The notes under the pieces were generated by a model. That model saw only the letters and a program-made list of their open reading frames with translations. It was not told the origin of the DNA and searched no databases. From assembly GCF_021018895.1 (NCBI RefSeq), contig NC_079366.1, positions 30,084,271 to 30,148,270 of the forward strand: 64,000 nt of DNA, read 5' to 3'. Below, in pieces: positions 54,225-64,000 of this stretch. The stretch is from Seriola aureovittata. Taxonomy: Eukaryota > Chordata > Actinopteri > Carangiformes > Carangidae. How positions within the stretch are numbered: the first letter of the stretch is position 1; the number at the start of each line of letters is the position of its first letter. A program made the position numbers and the translations under genes.

Positions 54225-54600
54225 GAGGTGTCTCTTTGTCCTTTTTCATTCAACACATTGTCACAACCCAGAGCCTTAATCCTGCAAACTGACGGACAGT
54301 TGCATCCTGGGAAAAGAGCCGCATGCCATTGTTTGAGTGAGTCAAATCTGTTAAGCCCTAATTCTTTTGTGGGCATTTGCATACTCGGAAGTATTCTTTT
54401 ACTGAAGGGCCAAATCCTCCTTGTGTGTGATGCGAGGCATTTTTAGTATCATTTGTGAAGTATCTACATGCACTATTAGCGCCGCATAATACCTCCATAT
54501 AATACGGCGGCATAATCTCGCAGATAAGAGGGGGGTTTTTCTAAAGTGTAGCATTACGTCGGGATGAAACGCAGCAATTTCAAGCAGATTCAAACAGGCT
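54225..54600. other. Non-repetitive AT-rich stretch, candidate conserved non-coding element
   Basis: No repeats or open frames of interest. It contains homeodomain- and POU-like words (GGGCATTTGCATACT, GCCCTAATTC, CCATATAATACGG). The texture resembles vertebrate developmental enhancers, but conservation cannot be tested here. Confidence 0.3.
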
Positions 54601-55309
54601 CAAATGTCATCAGAAATGTCAAGTGGCTCTGCGCTGACAGGATACCAGAACGCCTTTTTTTATTTTTATCTTTTTCATCACGCGCCTGATTCCTCGAATT
54701 TACCCCCCAGTTGAAAGGCCCGGCTCGGCTCGACCGCTGCGATGTAATGGGCCTGGTGCTGTAATAAAAAACGGTTACCTCTGACTCACCTGGCCTCACT
54801 CCTCCTCTCTTATTTCCTCTTTCTTCCTTCCTCTTTGCGTCTCGCTCTTTCTATTTCTCCCCCTCTTCAGCCTCGACCCTCCGCCTCTCTCTCCCACTCG
54901 TCCTCCTCTGATTACGGCAGGATGGCTTTCCCTCTTCCTGCAGAGTTTCTTTGGCGGGCTGATAAACTGTTTGTTATCTGCGGTCGGCGTCGGGCACAGT
55001 GTGCTTCACTCCCTCTGCAGGCCTTCCCTCCGCCGCTCTCTGGAGTCCCTTCTGCAAAAGCTCTGATAAGACTGTGGAGGAGAGATGGCAGATGGAGAAG
55101 CGAGCGGTGAGGTGAAGGTGTGCGGCGTGAAGGCAAAGCTGCGGCGCACAGACCTTCAGCTTCCTGCCTTTAACACATACATGTAATATTACACGGACTT
55201 TCAGTATGTGAAGTGACGAGTGACTAGTTTCACGTTACAAATAAAGAGTCAAATAAAATATGAACCGTTTGTCTGAAATTTCTGTGTGACGTCTGGAGTT
55301 ATGGTTAAA

Positions 55310-55600
55310 AAGCGTTGTGTGAGGTCACCGTGACCCTGACCTTTGAACTTTGACCTTTAGCCACCAAATTCTCATCAGTTCGTCCTTGAGTCCAGGTGAA
55401 TGTTTTTACCAAATTTGAAGATATTTTCTCAACGTGTTACGGAGAAATTGCCCACACCGTGTTTTGTGTCGTCACCTTTGACCTTTGACCTTTGACGCCC
55501 AAAATCTAATCAGTTCATCCGCGAGTCCAAGTGGACGTTTGTGTCAAATTTGAAGGAGTTGTGTTACTGAGATATCGTGTCCAGGAGAATGAAAACAAGA
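55310..55600 (-). repeat. Dispersed repeat with DR1 motif, copy 4 (two units)
   Basis: On plus, TGACCTTTGAACTTTGACCTTTAG and TGACCTTTGACCTTTGAC are each followed by the reverse complement of the GGACTCAAGGATGAACTGAT module. There are two tandem units. Confidence 0.75.
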
Positions 55601-55609
55601 TGTGGCTGC

Positions 55610-57070
55610 GACCTGAAGAAGTAGAAAGACTTTAGGGTGAAAATCCATGATTCAAATCATCAATTTATCTTCGTCCTGACACTGATCTTTTCACCAAATC
55701 TAAGCCAGATGTGTAACTTTTCGTCACATCTGGTTCGCAAACAGCAGCGGTGGCGAAAGACACTGTAAGACCCGCTGACGCTTTTGTCGGCAAAGGGAAA
55801 GGGTTAAACGGGCGCTCGGCCTCAGCTCAGACCTGCAGTGATGTAAACACAACACGCCAACTTTAACCTCCGTAAACACCGTAAACACACCTGTCACCTG
55901 CCCAGCACGGGGCCGTTACAGCGTTTAATGATGTTTGAGCTAGATGCTAATGTAAGGGTTAGGATTAGCACGTTCACAGTATCTTAGCTTAGCATGTTAG
56001 CATCCGTGGACATCTGAGTATCTGACTTCAACACCAGAGGTCGCGACTCATTTCAGCTTTTCTTTACCCGCCTTTTTTCTTCAACCACAACAAAGAGGTT
56101 TTAGTTTAATGACTTTAAACCGAAGCTCAAGAATTAAGAGAGAAGAAATGGTTTAATCAAATAAAATGTGGTTCAATAATTCGATTAGGACAGGTGGGTC
56201 CGTTACCTTCATCTCCGCCGCAGGTCCTGAAAGGTGCATCAGATCTTCAGCGTTTCTTCCGTGACCTGGATGGATTCACAAACATCAAATATTCACCATT
56301 AGTTTCTACAGCATCATCAAATGTAATTAATCAATTACACAGTCATTGTCCAATCAGATTCAGCTGTAAAAACCGGGTGCTTTTAACTTCAGGGTCACGC
56401 ACAGTGTGGGAATTTTGAGCGCTCATTTTTACGCACAGTTTCCTGCTTTGTACAAAACACCAGATATCATTTATCATTTTTAATTTTTTACAAATGCACA
56501 AACTTGAATTTCTCCTGCAGATTTATTTTTACAGGTTTAGAAACTGTAGATTTATTTGCGAATCCCTTTACAAGCTCCAAATCTATTTGACCCTAATTTG
56601 ATCCCATACTTTCAGGTTAGTTAAACTCATTAGGAAGAGCTGAGCAGTAAATCTGTCTGCAGTTGTGTGTGTGCAGATTTCTCCAGGTGCGCTCACGTTC
56701 AGTTTAACCTCCACAGCGATTTAGAAAATGTAAATGTCGGTTTGTCTGTTTTTGTTTTTTTTACCCGCCTGACGTCTTTTTATTAAATCGACGTGTTGCC
56801 AGATCTCTGGCGTCCCCTCGGAGAGCGCTAAGTTCTCATCACCAGGAGAAACTACAAAAACTCACACAATCTGTGATAAACCAGAATTATCCTCCAGGAT
56901 TCGAAGCCCGGTTTTGCGTGACAGAACCTTTATCTGCGTCTCACGTGAAGCTCGTGTACAGTACGAACGCGGCCTCGGCTCCGTCCTTTTCAGATTCACT
57001 GTCTTTGTTGGGAAGGATGTTTCACCGTGTTGCACCATCACTTTTCTCTCCCCTTCTTTCCAATGTCACA
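55610..57070. other. Intergenic sequence, nothing recognised
   Basis: No gene-like coding pattern or clear repeat structure apart from short AT-rich runs. Confidence 0.4.
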
Positions 57071-57074
57071 CAGT

Positions 57075-57108
<34 letters not shown>
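57075..57108. repeat. (GA)n microsatellite
   Basis: About 17 GA units, producing Arg-Glu/Ser-Leu open frames on the two strands. Confidence 0.95.
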
Positions 57109-57109
<1 letters not shown>

Positions 57110-57379
57110 GGAGCATCTGCTCTCCGGCTGCTGTTTGTCTGTTTGTTTTCTTCTTTCCCTCCTGTGTGTTTAAGCGTCGGTTTCTGCCGGCGAGGGACAC
57201 ATGAAAAGAGCCATGGCACGAACAGAAAACAAGCCCTCAGAGACGAGGAGGAGGAGGAGGATGAAATGACAACACGAGGAAGGAAACAAGGCCCAGGAAT
57301 AAGCTGCGATTAAACCGCAAGACAATCAAACTGCGGAGATGAGAAGAAGGGGGGGGGGGGGGACAACACACTCAACAAT

Positions 57380-57740
57380 GAAAGCAAATAAAACAGGCAA
57401 ACAGGGACGGCTGCGTGTTTGTGAAAAGACCCTGGCGAGGGCAAATTACACCGACTGCCAGTTCTGGATGCCTGGCATCAAAGGGAAGCAGATGAGTTTT
57501 GTTGGAAATGGGAAACGCTTCTCTGACTAAATGACACCGTCGGATATCAGTGTGCGAGACGCAGAGTGGGATCATGGGAGGCGGCGGTGTCACAATATCA
57601 AACAACACGTTCATTACAGCCCTCACCTCAAAACCACGTCTGCACTAATGCAAATAAACCCAGAGAAGGCAGCACAGTTTTATATCCACCTGCGGGCGAC
57701 ATGTCATCGGGCTGATGTGGTGAACGGCGGCTGATTTACA
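57380..57740. other. Non-repetitive stretch with TF-like words, candidate regulatory DNA
   Basis: It includes ATGCAAATAAACC (octamer, ~57649) and GACTGCCAGTTCTGGATGCC. No credible coding frame. Regulatory function is a guess from composition. Confidence 0.2.
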
Positions 57741-58126
57741 CAGAAAGCTTCGTTGGCCTTCGTTTGGAGCCGCGTTTGTTTCCGTGCAGCCGGTCTGTGA
57801 TCTGTGACATCAGATCGAAGCGCCTCGCGGTTGTCTGCCTCCGACACTCTGACTAGCTTCAGGTTACATCCGTTACATTACATTTATCCAGATTCATATA
57901 AAATATTAAACATTTGTGTTCAACGGACATTTGTGCCAAAGATGAAGAAGTTCCTTCCAGGAGTAAACAGGATATCACGTTCAGTACTTCCTGCTAGGGC
58001 TGTCATGATGTCATGATTTTCACTGTATGATTATCGTGGCAACAATTCATAATAATAATTTGTAATAATAAAATATTAATAAAAATAAAAAAAACTTTGT
58101 TTATTGTGTGTTTTGACTCTTTTTCT

Positions 58127-58419
58127 ACGGTGGCCCTGAAGCTCAAAGCACTACAACATCTTCATCTTCGTCTTCATCAGACACACGAGCTGCAGATACT
58201 CACAACACAACAGGAAGTGTTTCCAGGGCGACGCTTTGAAGTTAAACGCACCGAACAACAACTGCGTCCCGGCTGGGTTCGTCACTCTTTAGCGTCCTCT
58301 GGAAACACTTCCTGTTGCGTTGTGAGTATCTGCAGCTCGTGTGTCGTCAGACTGATGGAGATGTTTGTGTTTTATCTGTTTGCATGTGTTTTTCTTAAAT
58401 TGAGCTTCGGGGCCACCGT
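58127..58419. mobile_element. Hairpin-forming inverted repeat (~290 bp)
   Basis: ACGGTGGCCCTGAAGCTCAA pairs with TTGAGCTTCGGGGCCACCGT. ACACGAGCTGCAGATACTCACAAC pairs with GTTGTGAGTATCTGCAGCTCGTGT, and AACAGGAAGTGTTTCCAG with CTGGAAACACTTCCTGTT. The loop is short. Flanks are AT-rich AATAATA runs on both sides, consistent with a MITE inserted in such a site. Confidence 0.75.
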
Positions 58420-58449
58420 AATAAATTATTAACACAATAATAATATTTC

Positions 58450-59510
58450 ATTTTTTAAATACCACTGTTATCGTCAGTACTGGCGCATCAGGAAACCCTG
58501 CTTCGTAAGAAAACCCTATAACCTCCGACGTTCCCAGTGAGAAGCACGAGACGTCATCACACATTACAAACGTTTCGTGATCCTGCTAAACCCCAATCAC
58601 AACTATTTTTTCAGCGCTACGGAAACATGTTTTCAGTTTGTAAAGACGTAGAAAGCTGAATGTTTCTTTCAGGAGCAGCGTTTCTGCCTGGGAAGCTATA
58701 AACTTCTATAAAAGTCTATAAGACAGAACACGAGAGTCAGTGATTGGCTGCGGCGCCGTAGTTTCCGTGTTTCTGTTAATTCTGTAAGAGCGTTGCCTAA
58801 TTAGCTCGTTACATTAGCTCAAAATGAGCTAATATCATTAAAGGAGCCGTGAAAAGGACACAGTTTATCTGAATGTGCAGCTTATGAATAAATTTGTGCG
58901 CCGCGCGTCGCCTCTCTTGTGCCCCGCCGGTATCTGCGGGGGGGCAGCTCTCGGGTCCGACAGCGCTCTGGTGTTCCTGTTGTTCCGGTCCAGCGGCTCC
59001 CTGACGTCCTGACACCGAGGCCTTTATGACAGATGAAGACTTTTTAACTGCCTGTGTGTGGAGGCAGTGGACTGGCTCCTCTTAATTAGTACTTTGTCTC
59101 TGCTTAGAAGTGACCTTTTCTTGTCTCTTGCACTTTGGCTAAATTGACTCCCACTTCACCGCCGTGTGTTTCCTCTGTTTTACATGGCTGCCGGTGCGTG
59201 GCGCTCCTCCGGGGGCTGCAGGGGCCCGGCGGAGTTAAGGTTCAGCTGGGTTTGGGATGCCACTGTATCAGGCCTACATTCATTTATCAGATACTGACTT
59301 ATTATTTTACACCTCAGACATGAACGGAGGCTCCTCTCTGAGCTCAGTCACTAGTTAAGTGTTTGTTTTGTTGTGGTTTTTACATTTGGGAGTGAATATG
59401 AAAGTGTCGGTCCATGTTTCTGATCTGGTCTCAGAAAAACGATTCACTACAAGTTGTTTTCTGATTCAGGTTTGAAAAGATCACAGTCATGGGAGGAGCC
59501 AGCCGTCCGC
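58450..59510. other. Intergenic sequence, nothing recognised
   Basis: Short open frames only; no recognised domain or repeat. Confidence 0.4.
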
Positions 59511-59513
59511 TCA

Positions 59514-59553
59514 GGAGAAGAAGAAGAAGAAGAAGAAGAAGAAGAAGAAGAAG
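59514..59553. repeat. (GAA)n microsatellite
   Basis: About 12 AGA/GAA units. Confidence 0.95.
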
Positions 59554-59625
59554 CCATTTCTGAGGTCACGTTGTTCCAGACATGCTCCATCACTGAGTAA
59601 TGACCCTGCAGCAATGACTAATGCA

Positions 59626-59628
<3 letters not shown>

Positions 59629-59664
<36 letters not shown>
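59629..59664. repeat. (CA)n microsatellite
   Basis: About 17 CA units. Confidence 0.95.
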
Positions 59665-59666
<2 letters not shown>

Positions 59667-59868
59667 GTTCTCCAGACTCCACCATGGCTTCCCTGCTCGG
59701 AGACCCTCTACAACCATCGCCTCCTCCATTTGGAGAATCAGCGATGACCTTTGCATGAATAAAGTCAAAGAGGATTAAGGCAGGAGAGACCTTCGCAATG
59801 TCGGCCGAGGGGAGAAGCGGGTGCATCCTCCCTTTGGGACGTGGCTTGAGTGTCGATGTCTCCGCGCT

Positions 59869-59876
<8 letters not shown>

Positions 59877-59933
<57 letters not shown>
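59877..59933. repeat. (GT)n microsatellite
   Basis: About 28 GT units. Confidence 0.95.
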
Positions 59934-59935
<2 letters not shown>

Positions 59936-59939
59936 GTTT

Positions 59940-61360
59940 GAGCGTGTGAAGGCGTTTGCAGAAAAACAACAGAAAACAGACTCTTACGGGACGTGAGGAA
60001 GCAGAAGCCGGTGGTTTATGCAGATTTAAAAGATGAGGCGTGTTTTCTAATCCCGCTCTGATGAGAAACACTCAGGTGCTGTCAGTCTCTCACTGGAGGT
60101 GATATCTGCGGTTAATATCCTTATCTGATTTATGTTGTGCTTTATCTAATCCATATGTTACAAGATGTACAAACTCACGATCTCTCTGCGTAAAGTAAAA
60201 GACCCGTCCGTCACACTGCCAGGATTATAACAATTTACATCAGCCGCCGTTCTCTACATCCTCATGATGTCAGCCGTCAGGATTAACGGGATCCCGTCTG
60301 GTCATTGTTACCTGTGCGGTACCTGTCAGGATCACCTGCAGCGGATTCACAGACAGTCTCTAAATGTTGGGATTAAATCAAAAAGACAACACCTTCAATA
60401 GAAAATGATTTCAGCTGGTTAGAAAACAGCAGCTTCAGGCGCTCACGTATCCTATTTTTCTTCTAAACCACGGGTCAAACGGAAAGAGGAAAGAGATCAG
60501 CGCAACCAAAAACACGCCAGCGTCGGCCCATATCCGCTAGCTAGTTGGTAGGTCCGGGTCGTGACCGGGACTGACGGGATTCAGATAATTATTTTTGGAC
60601 CCACATGTATCAAGAGATAAACCAAAGAAAAGGAGAATTAATGCAAGTTCAAGTCATTATTTTAATAACCGGCTAGCTGCTAACGTTAGCTAGCTAATGT
60701 GAGAAAGTGCCTGGGGAGCGTAATACTCCGTCTCGACCGACTTATCGTCAGCTTATCAAACAACTGTAGAAGAAGAGGGCGCAACAAAATGATGTCATTA
60801 AAGGAGCTATTTGTAAGTTCTGCTATCGCTACAAAGCTAACGTTAGCATTAGCAGCTGTTTACTCACCAGTCTAGAAGAAACGCTGCGAGTTCAGCCGTA
60901 AACTTCATTCCTTTATTCGCCAACAGCTGTATCCAGGCGTCAAGTTACAGCTTCTGTTCAGAAGTGAGAAAACATCATTAAAAATCAAACTGACATTCGT
61001 AATAATGGAAATGACTAGAAGTCCGACCTCAGTCCAGAACCTTAAATAATTCTGTTTTTAGCTGTTTTTTAACACAAATGTCAGAGCTGTGGTGGATTCT
61101 CATTAGTCCAGAAGGAGCAGGACATCAGGACTTTGACTTTCTGTCAAATAGTACATATACAAGTATAAAACATATTTTAATTTTATACGTCTCGGCAAAA
61201 ATAGTCCAAATCTTAATTCGACTGAAACTCAATTTTCCTTCATTGACTTTTGAAATAAGAAAAAGAAACTAGAGTTATACAGAGCAAGGTGATATTTCTA
61301 GACTTCATCTTTCTTTAGCAATTTCACAAGAATTACCCAAAATGCAGCACTAATCAGGCG
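59940..61360. other. Intergenic sequence with one repeat arm
   Basis: A copy of one arm of the 48440 fold-back element lies at 60795-60925. The rest has no recognised content. Confidence 0.45.
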
Positions 61361-61366
61361 ACTGAC

Positions 61367-61367
<1 letters not shown>

Positions 61368-61404
<37 letters not shown>

Positions 61405-61405
61405 G
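61368..61405. repeat. (TA)n microsatellite
   Basis: TA run with one ACAT interruption. Confidence 0.9.
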
Positions 61406-61409
61406 TGAA

Positions 61410-63010
61410 GAATGAACTGGCTGTGTCCAAATTCAGCCGAGATGCACGTCGTTTGTAAAGACTTGCACACCGTGCTTCTTTCTGATGGTCTGGTCTGAAC
61501 CACGCTCGCTGTGGAGCCGGAGAAGAGAAGGATCTCCTCTTCCTCCTCCTCTTCCTCTCGATCTCCCCGAGGAGAAACAACATGACCCACAAATTAGCAA
61601 CAACAAAAAAAAACCCCACAGTTGTGTTCGGGAGCCCCGCTCCTCTCTCCGCAGACTGGGGGCCATCGCTGAAAAATGTTTCCAAGATCACTTACCAGAA
61701 AAACAAAAGGGGAAAAGAGAGCTGTGGTGCGGGCAGGCCACAGCCCCGAGGATTATTCTCCTAGTGTTACATGGATTAGCAGCAGCCCAACCTTTGACTC
61801 CTGTTAGGGACGACTTGACTTCTGGCTCTGTTCAGGTGGGGGGGGGGGCTCTCAGTCATTATTATGGTATGTACACATGAGTCAGAGCAGGAAGATAAAC
61901 CATAGACGGTGTCTATACGGGCCCTGGAGGAGCCACACCAGAAGAAGAATATTATCAGTTAATGTCTTTTAATACTTTTAAATGGTTTGTTCAGTCAGTG
62001 TTAAACCATGAAGGAACACATCATCACTTTTCCTACAAAGTGTAAAACTCACTAAGTCTCAGTTTGCTTTAAAAGAATGAAACTTTATTCTGCTTCATTT
62101 CAAGGAATAAAGAAAATGCATTTGAACACTGGCGCGACTACACTCTTATTTTGAAGGCTCCTTCAAATACATCCTTCTTTTCCTGGCCCAATCTATCCCA
62201 AAATTCATTGCGCGCCGGCAATGAAAATAATATGGCCACAACACCGACGGCACAACACTTTTACATGTAAGTGTTGGGCTTCAGTTCAGTTCAACAGCTG
62301 ATGGTTACGACTGTTAAAACCACAGCTTTAAAAACCCCCGAGTTTATGCGAGGAAAAAGTTCTGTGTTATCGAGGTTGCTAGGCGACAGGAGCTGCGGTA
62401 AGAGCGGGAAGAGCGAAGATCCTCCGTGGACCAGACCAGTCTCACTTGGGTTTGGCCCTCTGAAGGACGCGGTCAGATAAAATGTAGTTTCCAAAGTAAA
62501 GGACTGTTTGACGGCAGATAAAGTGGGGAAATTTTTCAAAATAAAGCGCATACTTACATACTGATATTAGCTTTTTTTGTTGTAGAATCCCCTTAAACAG
62601 ATGGAAACAACATGTTACCTGGTGAACTTCAGAGGTGTGAAGTGTATTTATTTTCTTTTAAAACGGAGCCACACACACAATATTATATATTCATACATTC
62701 AATCTTTTCATCTCACTCGTGGGAGGAAAGTGAAAAAGTAAATAACAGAGAACGTTGTTGTATAAATTAAAAACTAAATGCTGAATGTGACACATCACTT
62801 TTCAGTTTTTTAACCTGAACTTTTGAACTGTAAATCACCAGATCAATGCTGAGTGCGTCCCGCTCGGCTCAGTCTCAGTTTCTCCTCGTTCAGATGCAGA
62901 AAAGCAGCGAACGTCAATCATCGCACACGTTTTCTTTTTCTGGGTTCAAACCGCTCTGAGTTTCAACCACCGTCGTTATTCAGTCGACAGAAGTGGAGTA
63001 AGAACAGCAC
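61410..63010. other. Intergenic sequence with dispersed repeat pieces
   Basis: 62155-62240 resembles 26945-27060, and 62340-62460 resembles 51980-52260. A G10 run occurs at ~61838-61848. No gene recognised. Confidence 0.45.
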
Positions 63011-63017
63011 ACAGGAA

Positions 63018-63019
63018 TG

Positions 63020-63076
<57 letters not shown>
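63018..63076. repeat. (GT)n microsatellite
   Basis: About 29 GT units. Confidence 0.95.
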
Positions 63077-63078
<2 letters not shown>

Positions 63079-63379
63079 CGCTCAGTTCTCGTGTTAAGTC
63101 CCTGCAGATCTCCCAAATACCCATGCACATGTGTATAGAAACAGTTTACAAAGCCCTGTGTAATCTTCCTTTTTACGGCGCTCTTAGTTTCATCTGCAGG
63201 GGATTACTGTACCACTTTTTTTTTGTGTGGAATCTGCAAAAGGAGGAGGGACATACAAAATGGCGGAAAAAGGAAAACAAATTGTAGCGTAATCTCTGCA
63301 GAGAAAGGACGGCTGAGTGAGGGAGTCCCCCAGACCCTCCATCTTTTTTTTTTTTTTTTGTGCCATAAAATCCCATAAT

Positions 63380-64000
63380 CCTCCATGTTTGATGTCTCAA
63401 AGCTAATGGCGTTTATTAGGACAGCCCAAAAGGCGCTTTGTCCGCGGCGCGGTCGCCGTTGAGGTTTTGAATGACATTGCAGGGAGAGAGCCGGTAACTT
63501 TAGCTTAATCTGGGCTTATCCGGCCCCGATGCATGCACAGGTGTGTGGCCCTTAAGCTCAGAGGAGGCCGGGCCCTCCTGTGCGAGCCAAAGATCAATCC
63601 TGCTCCAGGGGCCGAAGAGGTCCGGGGGAACAAACGCTGCACCTTTAACCCAGGAGGTTTTTATCCCCCCCCCCCCCCCCCGAGAACCAAACGGCCTATT
63701 ATCACATTTTAATTAAACGACTGCTCCGCTTCCCTCCGTCCGCTCAATAAGACGTGGAACAACCTTTTCCTGCTCGATCAGTTTCCATTACACGAGGCGA
63801 GTGGCGCAGGTTGAGTTGCATGAACTCACCTGGAGGGTTTTTTGTTTCGGCCTCTGTGTTCACCCCGAAGTCTTCTGCTCTGCGCTCTGGAGTCGCTCGG
63901 CTCACACATATCTGTTTGATATGAGAGATTTATGTTCCACAACAATATTCAGCACGTTAACATTACCTTAGCTTAAAGCTGCATTCTTCCTGTTGTGACT
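63380..64000. other. Non-repetitive flank, candidate regulatory DNA
   Basis: Apart from a C15-type run (63666-63681) the sequence is complex and non-coding. Words such as TTTATTAGGACAGCCC and GCTTAATCTGGGCTTATCCGG (a TAATC bicoid/OTX-type core within) suggest, but do not show, a conserved element. Confidence 0.25.

Noticed and set aside
56873..57313. 146-residue open frame near a GA repeat
   Set aside because: Low-complexity Arg/Glu content from the microsatellite; no homology or splice context.

Overview
The window is vertebrate nuclear DNA, almost certainly from a percomorph-type teleost. It has short GT-AG introns, dense CA/GT microsatellites, fish-style fold-back MITEs, a tRNA-derived SINE, an L2 LINE fragment, and the vertebrate neighbours COMMD1 and B3GNT2 in their usual order and orientation. 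There are no operons, CRISPR arrays or prokaryotic signals.

Region 1 (1-23,000) is a tandem array of four same-strand paralogues of a small secreted protein family that I cannot match to a named family. I call them A to D. A is only its last coding exon at the window edge; B, C and D look complete. Each complete member has a signal-peptide exon and a large exon with a conserved ~180-residue domain, which ends in a four-cysteine motif and is followed by a tail that differs strongly between copies. B and C carry HAE, then 27 residues, then P-C-x3-C. This is the zinc-site signature of the cytidine-deaminase superfamily, and the order of predicted strands and helices also fits. D keeps the P-C-x3-C half but has replaced the HAE residues. 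Tails range from none (A), through a short one (C) and a ~92-residue Arg/Lys/Gly tail (D), to a ~450-residue Gly/Ser/Asp then Lys/Arg repeat tail (B). B, D and an orphan first exon share a promoter block (CArG-like box, TTTGGC box, TATA), and A, C and D share a 3' end. The array also shows a start codon moved across an intron (D), an extra intron (C), and a duplicated, partly inverted intergenic block.

Region 2 (23,700-30,322) is commd1: three coding exons and 190 residues, with a ZNF143-type and E-box promoter. Region 3 (38,236-39,438) is b3gnt2, with one coding exon and 400 residues. Region 4 (41,824-47,918) is a ten-exon gene for a type I membrane protein with CUB, SEA-like and calcium-binding EGF modules, which I cannot name.

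Region 5 (47,919-64,000) has no convincing gene. It contains fold-back elements, microsatellites, DR1-containing repeats and a few non-repetitive, motif-rich stretches that could be conserved regulatory DNA. COMMD1, B3GNT2 and the membrane protein are not expected to work together with the array. The array members probably act outside the cell; any enzymatic or defence role is inference.
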